Below, piece by piece: positions 1 to 8,981 of a DNA stretch of 64,000 bases (positions are counted from its first letter, which is position 1; each line of letters begins with the position of its first letter). Position numbers and translations under genes: made by a program. Source of the stretch: Mucilaginibacter phenanthrenivorans. Lineage in GTDB: Bacteria; Bacteroidota; Bacteroidia; Sphingobacteriales; Sphingobacteriaceae. The notes below the pieces were generated by a model, which was not told where the DNA came from, ran no database searches, and saw only the letters and a program-made list of their open reading frames with translations. The stretch is from contig NZ_JAHVAP010000010.1 in assembly GCF_024721155.1 (NCBI RefSeq), forward strand, positions 248,001-312,000, in the 5' to 3' direction.

Positions 1-420
1 AACCGTACACGGTCGCGGTTTGGAGCCACGATGATCTCGATGCGGCAAACGCTCCGTAAAATGATTGAATTTAAAAATGAACTTACTTTTACAGTATTAG
101 CTTCCGATCAAACTCCAACCTTGCAGGACGCTAAATATTTTACTACTTTTTTAAACCAACAAACTGCGGTTTTTTTAGGGATAGAAAAACTTACGAAGGT
201 GGTAAATTGTGTTGTAGTATTTTATAGGATAGATTTAGTAAAAAGAGGCCATTATACTTATACCTTTGTTCCTTTGGTTGAAGAGCCGGAAAAAACAAAA
301 CCTTACGAGATCACAGAAATTCACGTAAAGTACCTGGAATCATTAATAAGAGAAAAACCCGAATACTGGCTATGGTCGCACCGGAGATGGAAAATTAAGC
401 CGGAGGATACACAAAAATGA
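1..420 (+). CDS. Lysophospholipid/lipid A acyltransferase (LpxL/HtrB family), 5'-truncated by window edge
   Basis: The frame is open from base 1, so this is the C-terminal part of a longer protein; the ATG at 31 is internal. Visible family features are the 'FLNQQTAVFLGIEKL' stretch and the ending 'KPEYWLWSHRRWK', both characteristic of LpxL/HtrB (lauroyl/myristoyl) acyltransferases that add secondary acyl chains to lipid A at the inner membrane. The catalytic HX4D motif would lie upstream and cannot be seen. Its stop overlaps the start of the following glycosyltransferase by 4 bases (ATGA), so the two are probably translationally coupled in an envelope-biogenesis operon. Confidence 0.85.
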   Translation, partial: NRTRSRFGATMISMRQTLRKMIEFKNELTFTVLASDQTPTLQDAKYFTTFLNQQTAVFLGIEKLTKVVNCVVVFYRIDLVKRGHYTYTFVPLVEEPEKTKPYEITEIHVKYLESLIREKPEYWLWSHRRWKIKPEDTQK

Positions 421-1460
421 GTAATACACCCAAAGTTGCCGTAGTTATTTTAAATTGGAACGGCGTTAAACATCTTCGGCAGTTTCTTCCATCGGTACTA
501 TCCTCGGTATATCCAAACCTTGAAATTGTAGTCGGCGACAATGCATCGACCGATGCGTCTGTAGCGTTTATCAAAGCGGAATATCCATCCATCACGATTA
601 TCCAAAACGATACTAATTACGGTTTTACAGGTGGCTATAACCGGGTCTTAGAAAAAGTAGACGCTGATTACTTCATTTTGCTTAATTCAGATGTGGAAGT
701 GTCCCCGGCCTGGATAGCACCGGTCATTAATTTAATGGAAGGCGACCCGCTTATCGCGGCAGCGGCTCCAAAGATAAGGGCTTATAATCAGCGGGAATAT
801 TTAGAGCACGCCGGCGCTGCAGGAGGTTTTATCGATAGCTACGGCTATCCATTTTGCCAGGGCCGGATGTTTTATGAGATTGAAGCGGATAAGGGGCAAT
901 ACCAGCAATCAAAAGAAGTATTTTGGGCAACAGGCGCTGCAATGTTCGTGAAAAAAAAATGCTGGCTGGAAGCTGGTGGTTTTGACGACCGCTTTTTTGC
1001 GCACATGGAGGAAATAGATCTGTGCTGGCGCTTAAAAAACATGGGCTACAAGATTATGTACTGCGCCGAGTCTGAGGTATTTCACCTTGGCGGCGGTACA
1101 CTTAATGTTGAAAATCCCTTTAAAACTTATTTAAACTTCAGGAACAATCTCCTGCTGCTGGCAAATAACCTTTCATTTGGCAGGGCCGTGTTTGTCATTT
1201 TTGTCCGCATCTGGATGGACTTGCTGGCCTTGTTCCGTTTTTTAAGCGAGGGCAAGCGTAAGGATGCCTGGGCCGTAAGTAGGGCGCACCAGAACTTTGT
1301 ACTAAGTCTTTTTAAAAGAAATAAATCAAAACGCCCCGCTATCAACAGTAAATCGCATACGTCAAACTCCAAAGGCATGTACAAAGGCAGCCTCGTATGG
1401 GCTTTCTTCGTGAAGAAGAAAAGGCATTTTACTGATCTTGATCCTGATCGCTTTTGTTAG
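417..1460 (+). CDS. Glycosyltransferase family 2
   Basis: 347 residues. The N-terminus 'VAVVILNWNGVKHL' with 'GDNASTDAS' is the nucleotide-sugar binding fold of GT-A family 2 enzymes; 'LLNSDVEV' is the DXD-like metal site and 'GGFDDRFFAHMEEIDLCWRL' the acceptor/catalytic segment of rhamnosyl-type GT2 proteins. A hydrophobic stretch near residues 255-275 suggests membrane association. It overlaps the upstream acyltransferase by 4 bases. Its 3' end runs 32 bases into the convergent mechanosensitive-channel gene, and the last ~18 residues may be non-conserved. The sugar and acceptor cannot be told; envelope polysaccharide or LPS synthesis is likely from context. Confidence 0.88.
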   Translation: MSNTPKVAVVILNWNGVKHLRQFLPSVLSSVYPNLEIVVGDNASTDASVAFIKAEYPSITIIQNDTNYGFTGGYNRVLEKVDADYFILLNSDVEVSPAWIAPVINLMEGDPLIAAAAPKIRAYNQREYLEHAGAAGGFIDSYGYPFCQGRMFYEIEADKGQYQQSKEVFWATGAAMFVKKKCWLEAGGFDDRFFAHMEEIDLCWRLKNMGYKIMYCAESEVFHLGGGTLNVENPFKTYLNFRNNLLLLANNLSFGRAVFVIFVRIWMDLLALFRFLSEGKRKDAWAVSRAHQNFVLSLFKRNKSKRPAINSKSHTSNSKGMYKGSLVWAFFVKKKRHFTDLDPDRFC

Positions 1461-3966
1461 TCTCTTCCTTTTTGTCCAATTTGTTTTTCTCCTGATCCGT
1501 TTTTGCATCTAATATTGCAGCAGGGGCGCCATCCGGAAAATGCAGGTATAAATCTTTTTTTGATGAAGGTATCGCGATATCTTGATTTCTAAATGCATCA
1601 AAAATATCAGCCCAAACACGGCTCCTTAGTTCTGAAACAGTACTTATATCAGCTGCCCAGAAAAATAGCTTGAATTCTACAGCACTTTCACTTACATTAT
1701 TCAAGAAGACAGATGGCCCCGGAGTTGTCATTATGTCGTCTCGTTTAACCAGTAAATCCTTCAACAAGGTTTTAACTTTGTTGATGTCGACACCGTAAGC
1801 CGTATTGACTACCAGGCCGACCTGGCGGTTACTGTTACTCAGCGTCCAGTTTATTACGTGGTGCGATATCAGGTCGCCGTTGGGTATGATAACCTCCGCC
1901 CCGTCGCCCGTGGCTACCTTGCTCGACCGAATGCCGATTTCCTTCATGGTTCCTGAAACACCATCAACTTCGATAACATCACCTATTTGAATAGGTTTTT
2001 CAAACGCCAGTATTAAACCCGATACCAGGTTGTTCACAATATTCTGTAAACCAAAGCCAATACCCACGCCGAAAGCACTGATAATTATGGTTAGTTTTTC
2101 CAATGGGAAGCCCGATGCGGCAACTGCTAACAGGAAACCGAGCGAAAAAACTGCCATCCTGATCAATAAGGTGGAAGTCCTGTTCTTCTTTTTGGCAACC
2201 GAAAGGTCATTAACCCGGAGCGCAGAAACATCATAAAAATAGCTGATAACCTTTGATACTATGGACGAGAGCCAGATCACAAAAATGAAAATAATAAATC
2301 CACCAAAGGTGAACGATGCGCCGCCTATGCTTTGTGACTGACTTAATAAATCCCCTATATTATCTGCAGCCCAATCGTCAATATTTAAATTTTGCAATAG
2401 GAAAAACAGCCATAGTAAGCTTGCCATTACAATTAGCACCTGCCGAAGTTTCTTTTGAACGATTGTATAATCGATGTAATTTAAAATGCTGTTTCCTTCC
2501 TTTTTACCCTGGAATTGTAAAAATAAACCCTGGCTGATTATCTGGACAACAAAGAAGAGGATAACAAGAAACCACAAATTGAAGGCGGCCGTAACACCTA
2601 TTATTTTGGAAAGGCTAAACCTGCCTGTTATGTTCAACAACAGTGATAAAAATTGCAGAGCTATAAATATTTTTACACCCAGTTTGGCGTTGGGAATATG
2701 ATCATCGGGCGATTTCTTTATCTCTTTATAAAACGAGTATGCTGTAATGAGAGAAGCAATGCTCAGTAGTAAGACAACATACCTGTCGACATTTGAAATT
2801 TGTATGAAAAGGTTGCTCATCCCATAAATAATGGTAATCCAGAACAAACGGTGAAGAAAAGTAAAGCAGCACCGCTCATAATTCTTTTTTACAAGGAATA
2901 GCGTTAATACAATGGACAAAAGGAATAATGTCTCAAGGAAAATAACCGGTGGATGACCATAGAAATAAGGAATAATGGCTACGGCAACAAGTAACGATCC
3001 TGTAATGAAATGTTTATTTATGTAATTAGCCTCATCAAGTACTGTCTCCGCGTTTTCATGATGACGACGCGTTTTCCTTCTAACGTAAATTATCCATACA
3101 AAAACGAGTATCAAGAAAACTATGCTGATGTAATGTGTATAGGTTTCACTTTTTATAAAGTAATTAAAGAGTATTTTGTTAAGCCTGATAGTGCTATTTA
3201 ATGCTGGTTTAAAATCATCGTTTTGAAGTCCCGTGTTCCATATAAAATCAGATTCTCCGTTTATTGCCCTTATGGCAAACTTTTTTATTTTTGAATCTAT
3301 CTGGTCGGTTTCATCCAATACTTTGGTATATGCCACAGCTATTTTATCCTGTAGAAGATTAACTTTTAGCAAACTGGCACGGTTAACAGAATCTGTTTTC
3401 TGAAATAATTGCCTGACGACTTTTCGATGTGCAAAAAAAGTTTCCCTGATCAAACTATCTGCAGGAATAATTTTAAGCGAGGTGTCCTTAGCAAATTTGA
3501 TAAGTTCTTTTTGGTTTTGAATTAGCTTTGTACTAGCATCTTCCAGGTCAGATTGCCAGCCTTCCATATCGTCCTGTAAATGATCAAGGTTATCTCTTAA
3601 TACAAATAGATAACGTAACGTGCTTGACTTATGGGTGTTAATAAGGCTATCAATTTTATTGATCCTTCTTAAAACGGGCGGAAACCCCTGGCTTATTTCT
3701 GCCGTGTCAACTCCCTCAGCCAGGTTATTGTTGATCTGGTTAAACGTAGTGGTATATTGGGCAATTCTTTGTAAAAGGCTGCTTATTGAAGTGTCGGATT
3801 TGTTAAGTAAACGCAATAACGAGTCTCGTGAGTGCATTTTGTGCCTTACAGATTCTCTTTTCGCAACCTCTGGCTTCTTTTTTTTATCCTGTGCAAGAGC
3901 ATTCAGGCTTGAAAAAACTGTTAATAACAGTATAATTAGCGGGGTTAGTTTAATTATTTTTCGCAT
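1429..3966 (-). CDS. MscS-family mechanosensitive ion channel with large periplasmic N-terminus
   Basis: 845 residues from the ATG at 3966, chosen because it opens a signal peptide ('MRKIIKLTPLIILLLTVF', ending near ALAQ); the longer frame to 4095 would lie inside aroQ. Residues ~25-270 are a hydrophilic, helical, probably coiled-coil periplasmic region. About ten hydrophobic segments follow, then the MscS pore signature 'GFGLQNIVNNLVSGLILAFE' near residue 640 and the beta domain 'GDVIEVDG'. The acidic/lysine-rich tail ends DQDQDQ. The family opens at high membrane tension to release solutes. The length resembles the MscK/YbdG-type large subfamily. Confidence 0.9.
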   Translation of the reverse strand: MRKIIKLTPLIILLLTVFSSLNALAQDKKKKPEVAKRESVRHKMHSRDSLLRLLNKSDTSISSLLQRIAQYTTTFNQINNNLAEGVDTAEISQGFPPVLRRINKIDSLINTHKSSTLRYLFVLRDNLDHLQDDMEGWQSDLEDASTKLIQNQKELIKFAKDTSLKIIPADSLIRETFFAHRKVVRQLFQKTDSVNRASLLKVNLLQDKIAVAYTKVLDETDQIDSKIKKFAIRAINGESDFIWNTGLQNDDFKPALNSTIRLNKILFNYFIKSETYTHYISIVFLILVFVWIIYVRRKTRRHHENAETVLDEANYINKHFITGSLLVAVAIIPYFYGHPPVIFLETLFLLSIVLTLFLVKKNYERCCFTFLHRLFWITIIYGMSNLFIQISNVDRYVVLLLSIASLITAYSFYKEIKKSPDDHIPNAKLGVKIFIALQFLSLLLNITGRFSLSKIIGVTAAFNLWFLVILFFVVQIISQGLFLQFQGKKEGNSILNYIDYTIVQKKLRQVLIVMASLLWLFFLLQNLNIDDWAADNIGDLLSQSQSIGGASFTFGGFIIFIFVIWLSSIVSKVISYFYDVSALRVNDLSVAKKKNRTSTLLIRMAVFSLGFLLAVAASGFPLEKLTIIISAFGVGIGFGLQNIVNNLVSGLILAFEKPIQIGDVIEVDGVSGTMKEIGIRSSKVATGDGAEVIIPNGDLISHHVINWTLSNSNRQVGLVVNTAYGVDINKVKTLLKDLLVKRDDIMTTPGPSVFLNNVSESAVEFKLFFWAADISTVSELRSRVWADIFDAFRNQDIAIPSSKKDLYLHFPDGAPAAILDAKTDQEKNKLDKKEETNKSDQDQDQ

Positions 3967-3985
3967 CTGAAGTTTATACAATTGT

Positions 3986-4405
3986 TTAAATATTTGCCAG
4001 GTTTTCGATACCAAGGCGATAAGAATCCATTCCAAAACCCGCAATAACGCCTTTACAGCTGGCGGCCAGCATTGAATGATGCCGGAATTCCTCACGTTTA
4101 TAAACGTTTGAAATGTGAACTTCTATTACAGGCGTTTTTACAGCGGCAATAGCATCGGCAATGGCTATGGAGGTATGGGTGTAAGCGCCGGCGTTTATCA
4201 CAATACCATCGTAACTAAATCCCACCTCGTGTATTTTATTTATAATTTCGCCTTCTACGTTGCTTTGGTAGTAATCAATTTCTACCGTTGGGTAGCGTTT
4301 GCGCAGTTCATCAAGATAGGTTACAAAATCGGTATTGCCGTAGATTGATTTCTCGCGAACCCCCAGCAGATTTAAGTTGGGGCCGTTTATAATTTGTATC
4401 TTCAT
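3986..4405 (-). CDS. aroQ: 3-dehydroquinate dehydratase, type II
   Basis: 139 residues. 'IQIINGPNLNLLGVREKSIYG' carries the N-terminal active-site signature (catalytic Tyr in 'IYG'); 'INAGAYTHTSIAIADAI', 'EVHISNVYKREEFRHHS' and 'GFGMDSYRLG' are the remaining conserved blocks. It converts 3-dehydroquinate to 3-dehydroshikimate in the shikimate pathway. The ATG at 4405 is preferred over upstream codons because the protein then begins with the family's usual MKI and because an exact promoter box (TAAGTTTG, minus strand 4418-4411) ends 5 bases before it. Divergent from xerD across 37 bases. Confidence 0.95.
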   Translation of the reverse strand: MKIQIINGPNLNLLGVREKSIYGNTDFVTYLDELRKRYPTVEIDYYQSNVEGEIINKIHEVGFSYDGIVINAGAYTHTSIAIADAIAAVKTPVIEVHISNVYKREEFRHHSMLAASCKGVIAGFGMDSYRLGIENLANI

Positions 4406-4410
4406 CACTT

Positions 4411-4418
4411 CAAACTTA
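4411..4418 (-). promoter_or_regulatory. Bacteroidota -7 promoter box of aroQ
   Basis: Minus-strand TAAGTTTG matches TAnnTTTG exactly and ends 5 bases before the aroQ ATG, predicting a leaderless or nearly leaderless mRNA. Confidence 0.6.
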
Positions 4419-4442
4419 GTTAAAAACATTAAATAAAATCAA

Positions 4443-5342
4443 TTGGATTGGCGTTCGGCAATAAAAGGTTTTCAAAGTTATTTAAAGTTAGAGAAATCGT
4501 TGTCGGCAAATTCTATCGAGGCCTATAGCAGGGATATTGAAAAGCTTTATCAATTTGCTGACAGGGAGGGATTTAAAATAAACCCGGAAAAGATCACTTT
4601 AAGTAACCTGCGAGAATTTATTGTTTGGGCCGCCGACCTTGGCATGATCCCCTCGTCGCAGGCCAGGATCTTATCAGGCATTAAATCCTTTTATAAATAC
4701 CTGCTGATGGAGGATTTGATAAAGAGCGATCCATCTGAATTGCTGGAATCGCCTAAGATTCAACGCAAACTCCCCGATACTTTAAGTTACGAGGAAATAA
4801 ATAAGCTGATAGCTGCCATCGATCTTTCCAAGCCGGAGGGCGGGCGTAATAAAGCGATACTTGAGGTGCTGTATGGCAGCGGACTGCGGGTATCAGAACT
4901 CACAGAACTTAAATTATCCAATCTTTATCTAGACATCGAATTCATTAAGGTGACCGGGAAGGGCAGTAAGGAAAGGCTCGTGCCGATAGGGGGAGAGGCT
5001 ATCAATGCTTTAAAGATCTGGATTGAAAATATCCGCGTACATATCCCGATAAAAAAAGGCGAAGAAGATTTGGTTTTTCTAAACCGACGCGGAAGCCGGC
5101 TTAGCAGGGTGTATATATTTATGGTAATTAAGCAATTAGCCCAACTTGCCGGAATAAATAAAACCATCAGTCCTCATACCTTCAGGCACTCATTTGCTAC
5201 ACATTTGGTGGAGGGGGGCGCAGATTTGAGAGCCGTGCAGGAAATGCTGGGTCATGAAAGTATCACTACCACCGAGATCTATACGCACCTGGACAGGGAA
5301 TATTTAAAGGGGACGATTATTCAGTTTCATCCGAGGTCATAA
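4443..5342 (+). CDS. xerD: Site-specific tyrosine recombinase XerD
   Basis: 299 residues, the usual XerC/D length. An N-terminal SAM-like core-binding domain covers residues ~5-90. The catalytic domain shows Arg in 'GSGLRVSEL' (~149), 'HTFRH' (~245), 'LGHESITTTEIYTHLD' with nucleophile Tyr near 280. It resolves chromosome dimers at dif with a partner recombinase. It starts with TTG at 4443: an in-frame TAA at 4434 rules out anything further upstream and no ATG fits. It is followed by convergent prmC after 19 bases. Assignment to XerD rather than XerC is by general resemblance. Confidence 0.92.
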   Translation: MDWRSAIKGFQSYLKLEKSLSANSIEAYSRDIEKLYQFADREGFKINPEKITLSNLREFIVWAADLGMIPSSQARILSGIKSFYKYLLMEDLIKSDPSELLESPKIQRKLPDTLSYEEINKLIAAIDLSKPEGGRNKAILEVLYGSGLRVSELTELKLSNLYLDIEFIKVTGKGSKERLVPIGGEAINALKIWIENIRVHIPIKKGEEDLVFLNRRGSRLSRVYIFMVIKQLAQLAGINKTISPHTFRHSFATHLVEGGADLRAVQEMLGHESITTTEIYTHLDREYLKGTIIQFHPRS

Positions 5343-5361
5343 CTAGTGGCAGTAGCAGGAG

Positions 5362-6237
5362 TTAATAGCAGTATGCTGACATATTTAAAAAACATCGTAT
5401 CATCCTATCCCTGCCGCTCATATCCTTCCGTAGTTCAATATTATTGAAGCCCTTATTAGCTAATAATTCAACTGTTTCCTTGCCGTAGTTTTCATTAATC
5501 TCAAAAAATAAGAGCCCATTTGAATTAAGGTTGTTGAGCGCAAAGTCAGCGATGGCTCTATAGAATATTAGGGGATCTCTTTCCGGTACAAACAGCGCGG
5601 TATGTGGTTCAAAATCGGTTACGTTGGTATGCATTTGGGTTTTATCCTGCATGGTAACGTAGGGAGGATTGCTTATAATGATTTCGAATTTCGGATATTC
5701 AGATTTTAAATTCAGGATATCATCGTCAACAAACAAAATATCAACTTCATTAAGTTTTGCGTTTCCCGCGGCAGTTTGGAGCGCATCAATGGAAATATCC
5801 ATTGCGGATACCTTAAAGGCATGCAGGTTTTTTTTTAAAGAAATAGCAATGCACCCACTACCTGTCCCGATATCCAGGATACTGCCAGCTGCCAACTCTC
5901 CACTGCCAACTGACTCCAAAACCCATTCCACCAACTCTTCCGTTTCCGGCCGGGGAATTAATACGGATGAATTTACGTTAAAAGGCAAACCGTAAAACTC
6001 AGTTTTACCTAAAATATATTGAACAGGTTTACCGGTTTTTAACTCTCCAAGGATGCTTTTTAATTGTTCAGTCTGCTCATTTGTTAATTCAAGTTCAGGA
6101 AATGCCTTGATCTTTGCTTTAGATATATTAGATACTTCGTTGATCACCAAAAGTATTAAAGCTTCGGTTTCATTGGTATCGTAGATAGCTTCAAGTCCCT
6201 TGCGAAAGCTGTCAAAAACATCCTTTATAGTTTTCAT
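5362..6237 (-). CDS. prmC: Peptide chain release factor N5-glutamine methyltransferase
   Basis: 291 residues from the ATG at 6237. The N-terminal helical domain (~1-80) ends with 'GKPVQYILGKTEFYG', the class I methyltransferase SAM loop is 'DIGTGSGCIAISL', and the catalytic 'NPPY' lies in 'IISNPPYVT'. It methylates the GGQ glutamine of RF1/RF2. Codons upstream of 6237 would overlap the divergent ribD gene and encode no conserved sequence. A near-match -7 box (TTACTTTG, one mismatch) ends 4 bases before this ATG. Divergent from ribD with only 33 bases between the two starts. Confidence 0.93.
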   Translation of the reverse strand: MKTIKDVFDSFRKGLEAIYDTNETEALILLVINEVSNISKAKIKAFPELELTNEQTEQLKSILGELKTGKPVQYILGKTEFYGLPFNVNSSVLIPRPETEELVEWVLESVGSGELAAGSILDIGTGSGCIAISLKKNLHAFKVSAMDISIDALQTAAGNAKLNEVDILFVDDDILNLKSEYPKFEIIISNPPYVTMQDKTQMHTNVTDFEPHTALFVPERDPLIFYRAIADFALNNLNSNGLLFFEINENYGKETVELLANKGFNNIELRKDMSGRDRMIRCFLNMSAYCY

Positions 6238-6258
6238 GCAACAAAGTAACATAAAAGC

Positions 6259-6266
6259 TACTTTTG
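6259..6266 (+). promoter_or_regulatory. Bacteroidota -7 promoter box of ribD
   Basis: TACTTTTG fits TAnnTTTG exactly and ends 4 bases before the ribD ATG at 6271. Confidence 0.6.
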
Positions 6267-6270
6267 CAGC

Positions 6271-7317
6271 ATGGTGCAACACGAAAAATATATGCAGCGC
6301 TGCATTGAGCTTGCCGAATTGGGTATTGATGCGGTTAGTCCTAATCCGATGGTTGGCGCTGTTGTTGTGTTTGAGGATAAAGTAATAGGCGAGGGCTATC
6401 ACCATAAATACGGCCAGGCACACGCCGAGGTGAACGCGATAAACCAGGTTATCGATAAGTTTGAAAATTCAGATGAACTACTAAAACAATCTGCCATATA
6501 CGTTTCATTAGAGCCCTGCGCGCATTACGGAAAAACGCCTCCTTGTGCGGATCTGATCATTAAACATCAAATCCCGAAGGTAATAGTTGGCTGCCGTGAC
6601 CCCTTTGCACAAGTGGATGGGAAGGGAATTGAAAAGTTAAAGGCTGCGGGTGTAGAAGTTATTGTAGGTATATTGGAGGAAGAATGTCAATGGCTTAACC
6701 GCCGCTTTTTTACCAGGGTACAAAAGCACAGGCCGTACATTATCCTGAAATGGGCGCAAACGGCGGACGGTTTTTTTGCGCCGGATGACAATAGTCAACT
6801 TTGGATAACAGGAACAGAATCGCGTAAACTGGTACACAAATGGCGCAGCGAAGAAGATGCCATATTGATAGGAAAGAATACGGCGGCTATTGATAACCCG
6901 CAGCTTAATGTGCGATACGGAAATGGTAAATCGCCAAAACGCGTTGTAATTGACAGGAAACTGGAACTAAATTCAAACTTAAATATATTCGACCAATCAG
7001 TTGAAACGTTTATATTTAATGAAGTAAAAACAGATGTTGATGGTAAAAACAAGTATATTGGCCTCGAAGATTTTGAAAGGTACGTACCCCAGTATGTTTT
7101 ATTTCAACTATATCTGCAGGATATTCAATCGGTAATTATTGAGGGCGGCGCCCATACGCTAAATAGTTTTATCGAGGCTGATCTGTGGGACGAAGCCCGG
7201 ATCTTCACCGGCGAAAAGGAATTAAAAAAAGGAATAAAAGCGCCATTTTTAAGCGGTGTGATAATAGGTGAGTATTCACCCGGAAATGATAAATTGTTGG
7301 TGTTAGTGAATGGTTGA
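6271..7317 (+). CDS. ribD: Bifunctional pyrimidine deaminase/reductase RibD
   Basis: 348 residues. The N-terminal deaminase domain has the zinc site 'HAEVNAI' and 'PCAHYGKTPPCADLI'; the C-terminal reductase domain (from ~147, 'RPYIILKWAQTADG') contains 'LIGKNTAAIDNPQLNVR' and 'VIIEGGAHTLNSFI'. It catalyses two successive riboflavin-synthesis steps, deaminating and then reducing the ribosylamino-pyrimidine. The stop codon lies inside a family-A inverted repeat, so the repeat borders or overlaps the gene's last bases. No other rib gene is nearby. Confidence 0.95.
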   Translation: MVQHEKYMQRCIELAELGIDAVSPNPMVGAVVVFEDKVIGEGYHHKYGQAHAEVNAINQVIDKFENSDELLKQSAIYVSLEPCAHYGKTPPCADLIIKHQIPKVIVGCRDPFAQVDGKGIEKLKAAGVEVIVGILEEECQWLNRRFFTRVQKHRPYIILKWAQTADGFFAPDDNSQLWITGTESRKLVHKWRSEEDAILIGKNTAAIDNPQLNVRYGNGKSPKRVVIDRKLELNSNLNIFDQSVETFIFNEVKTDVDGKNKYIGLEDFERYVPQYVLFQLYLQDIQSVIIEGGAHTLNSFIEADLWDEARIFTGEKELKKGIKAPFLSGVIIGEYSPGNDKLLVLVNG

Positions 7318-7411
7318 TTAAGTTAGATTAGGTTGATTAGTTAATTAATCGCCTCAAAAACAAGCGACAACTTAATCAACCACTCACCTAATCAACCTAA
7401 TCAACTATAAG
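7311..7411. repeat. Family-A inverted array (TTGATTAGG units)
   Basis: The left arm (7311-7351) is built of GGTTGATTA-type units and the right arm (7371-7411) of their complements; 12 bases at 7311-7322 match 7371-7382 perfectly as an inverted repeat. It contains the ribD stop codon and fills the gap to the transporter gene. Related copies lie at 14011 and 60069. It may act as a terminator or mRNA stabiliser. Confidence 0.8.
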
Positions 7412-7418
7412 ATAACCC

Positions 7419-8294
7419 ATGTTCTACGTTTTTTTAAGTATTTGCTGTAGCGTTTTGGTGTCCATAATGTTAAAGCTGGCTAAGCGCTATCATATCGACG
7501 TTTACCAGGCGATAACGTGGAACTATTCAATAGCTATAGTTTTAACCTGGTTATTTTTAAAGCCGGACCTGCGGCACTTAAATAATGCGCCGTTTGCGCT
7601 GCTCGGCTTGCTTGGCTTGCTGTTACCGTTATTGTTTGTAATTATCGCCACATCTGTTAAGGTTACAGGAATAGTACGAACCGACGCTGCACAACGTTTA
7701 TCGCTTTTTATCCCGTTTGCCGCCGCATTTTTGATATTTAATGAAACATCTACCGCGGCTAAACTTGTAGGCCTTGCAATTGGCCTTATCGCGGTAGTTT
7801 GTCTAATCCCCTGGAATAAGCAGGCAAAAGATAGAAAGACGGGTGCAAGCTCATGGGTTTACCTGCTGATTGTTTTTTTAGGGATGGGGATTATAGATAT
7901 TTTATTGAAACGCGTTTCACAGATATCTATAGGCACCTCTTTATTTATAGTGTATTCGCTTGCCTTTATATTTGCCTTAATTGGATTGCTATACCAGGTT
8001 TTTACCAAAACCATGCGGTTTTCGTGGCCGCATATATTTATTGGCTGGGTGTTGGGGATCGCTAATTTTGGCAATATCCTGTTCTATCTCAAGGCACACC
8101 AATCCCTTTCAAAAAATCCGTCTATCGTTTTTGCATCCATGAATATCGGTGTAATTGTTTTCGGTACGTTAATAGGTGTGTTCATCTTTAAGGAAAAACT
8201 CAGCCTGTTCAATAAAATAGGGTTGGTGTTAGCCATACTTGCCATTGCTGTTATTTATTACCCGCAATTCTTTACCAATCTTTTTGCACATTAA
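7419..8294 (+). CDS. EamA/DMT-superfamily transporter
   Basis: 291 residues, almost entirely hydrophobic, with about ten predicted transmembrane helices in two homologous halves. 'TDAAQRLSLFIPFAAAFLIFNE' and 'NIGVIVFGTLIGVFIFKEKL' are the repeated EamA-type end-of-domain segments. The substrate cannot be predicted; relatives export amino acids or metabolites. Its stop overlaps the next start as TAATG, so it is probably cotranslated with the YigZ-family gene. Confidence 0.85.
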   Translation: MFYVFLSICCSVLVSIMLKLAKRYHIDVYQAITWNYSIAIVLTWLFLKPDLRHLNNAPFALLGLLGLLLPLLFVIIATSVKVTGIVRTDAAQRLSLFIPFAAAFLIFNETSTAAKLVGLAIGLIAVVCLIPWNKQAKDRKTGASSWVYLLIVFLGMGIIDILLKRVSQISIGTSLFIVYSLAFIFALIGLLYQVFTKTMRFSWPHIFIGWVLGIANFGNILFYLKAHQSLSKNPSIVFASMNIGVIVFGTLIGVFIFKEKLSLFNKIGLVLAILAIAVIYYPQFFTNLFAH

Positions 8295-8908
8295 TGCTTT
8301 TTGACGATACCTACCGTACTATTGAGAAGGCTGCTGAAGGGATCTTTCGTGATCGCGGCAGCAAATTCCTTGCTTTTGCCTATCCTATAAACAACGAAAC
8401 TGAACTAAAAACTAATTTAACACAGTTACGTTCCGAACATCCTAAGGCAAACCACCACTGCTGGGCCATGCGGCTAACGCCCGATCGTTCCATATTCCGA
8501 ATTAATGATGATGGGGAACCATCAGGTACAGCCGGCCGGCCTATTTTAAACACATTGCTATCGCACGATTTAACAAATATAGCTGTTGTAGTGGTTCGTT
8601 ATTTTGGCGGAACGTTACTTGGCGTTCCCGGTTTGATCAACGCATATAAATTGGCGACCGAAGAAGCGTTGAAACAGGCATCCGTTATCTCAAGAACGGT
8701 AAATGATGTCTATCTTATTGAATTTGATTACCTGCAAATGAATGATGTAATGCGGATCATCAAAGAAGACGCGTTGGAAATTCTTACTCAAAGTTTTGAC
8801 AATAATTGCAGTATTCAACTGTCGATCCGTAAAATGCAGGTTAATCAAACCTTATTGAAATTCAGTAAGCTTACCGGAGTGATCGCCAAATACAAGCATA
8901 GCCTTTAG
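8294..8908 (+). CDS. YigZ/IMPACT family protein (UPF0029)
   Basis: 204 residues. The conserved IMPACT-domain blocks are 'RDRGSKFLAFAYP', 'HPKANHHCWAMRL', 'DDGEPSGTAGRPIL' and 'VVVVRYFGGTLLGVPGL'. The C-terminal ~70 residues form the YigZ-type DUF1949 region. Eukaryotic IMPACT regulates translation; the bacterial role is not settled. It overlaps the upstream transporter stop by one base. Confidence 0.9.
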   Translation: MLFDDTYRTIEKAAEGIFRDRGSKFLAFAYPINNETELKTNLTQLRSEHPKANHHCWAMRLTPDRSIFRINDDGEPSGTAGRPILNTLLSHDLTNIAVVVVRYFGGTLLGVPGLINAYKLATEEALKQASVISRTVNDVYLIEFDYLQMNDVMRIIKEDALEILTQSFDNNCSIQLSIRKMQVNQTLLKFSKLTGVIAKYKHSL

Positions 8909-8981
8909 TTGTAAACAGCAATATAAAATCAAGCCATTTTTATTCCCGGTTTTGCGGCATAAATATGTATTTTAGTCGCAT

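Noticed and set aside
3966..4095. N-terminal extension of the MscS frame to 4095
   Set aside because: It lies entirely within or against aroQ and places a hydrophilic leader before an otherwise perfect signal peptide.
8909..8981. Magnesium riboswitch upstream of mgtE
   Set aside because: The gap of 73 bases is too short for known Mg2+ riboswitches and shows no matching stems.
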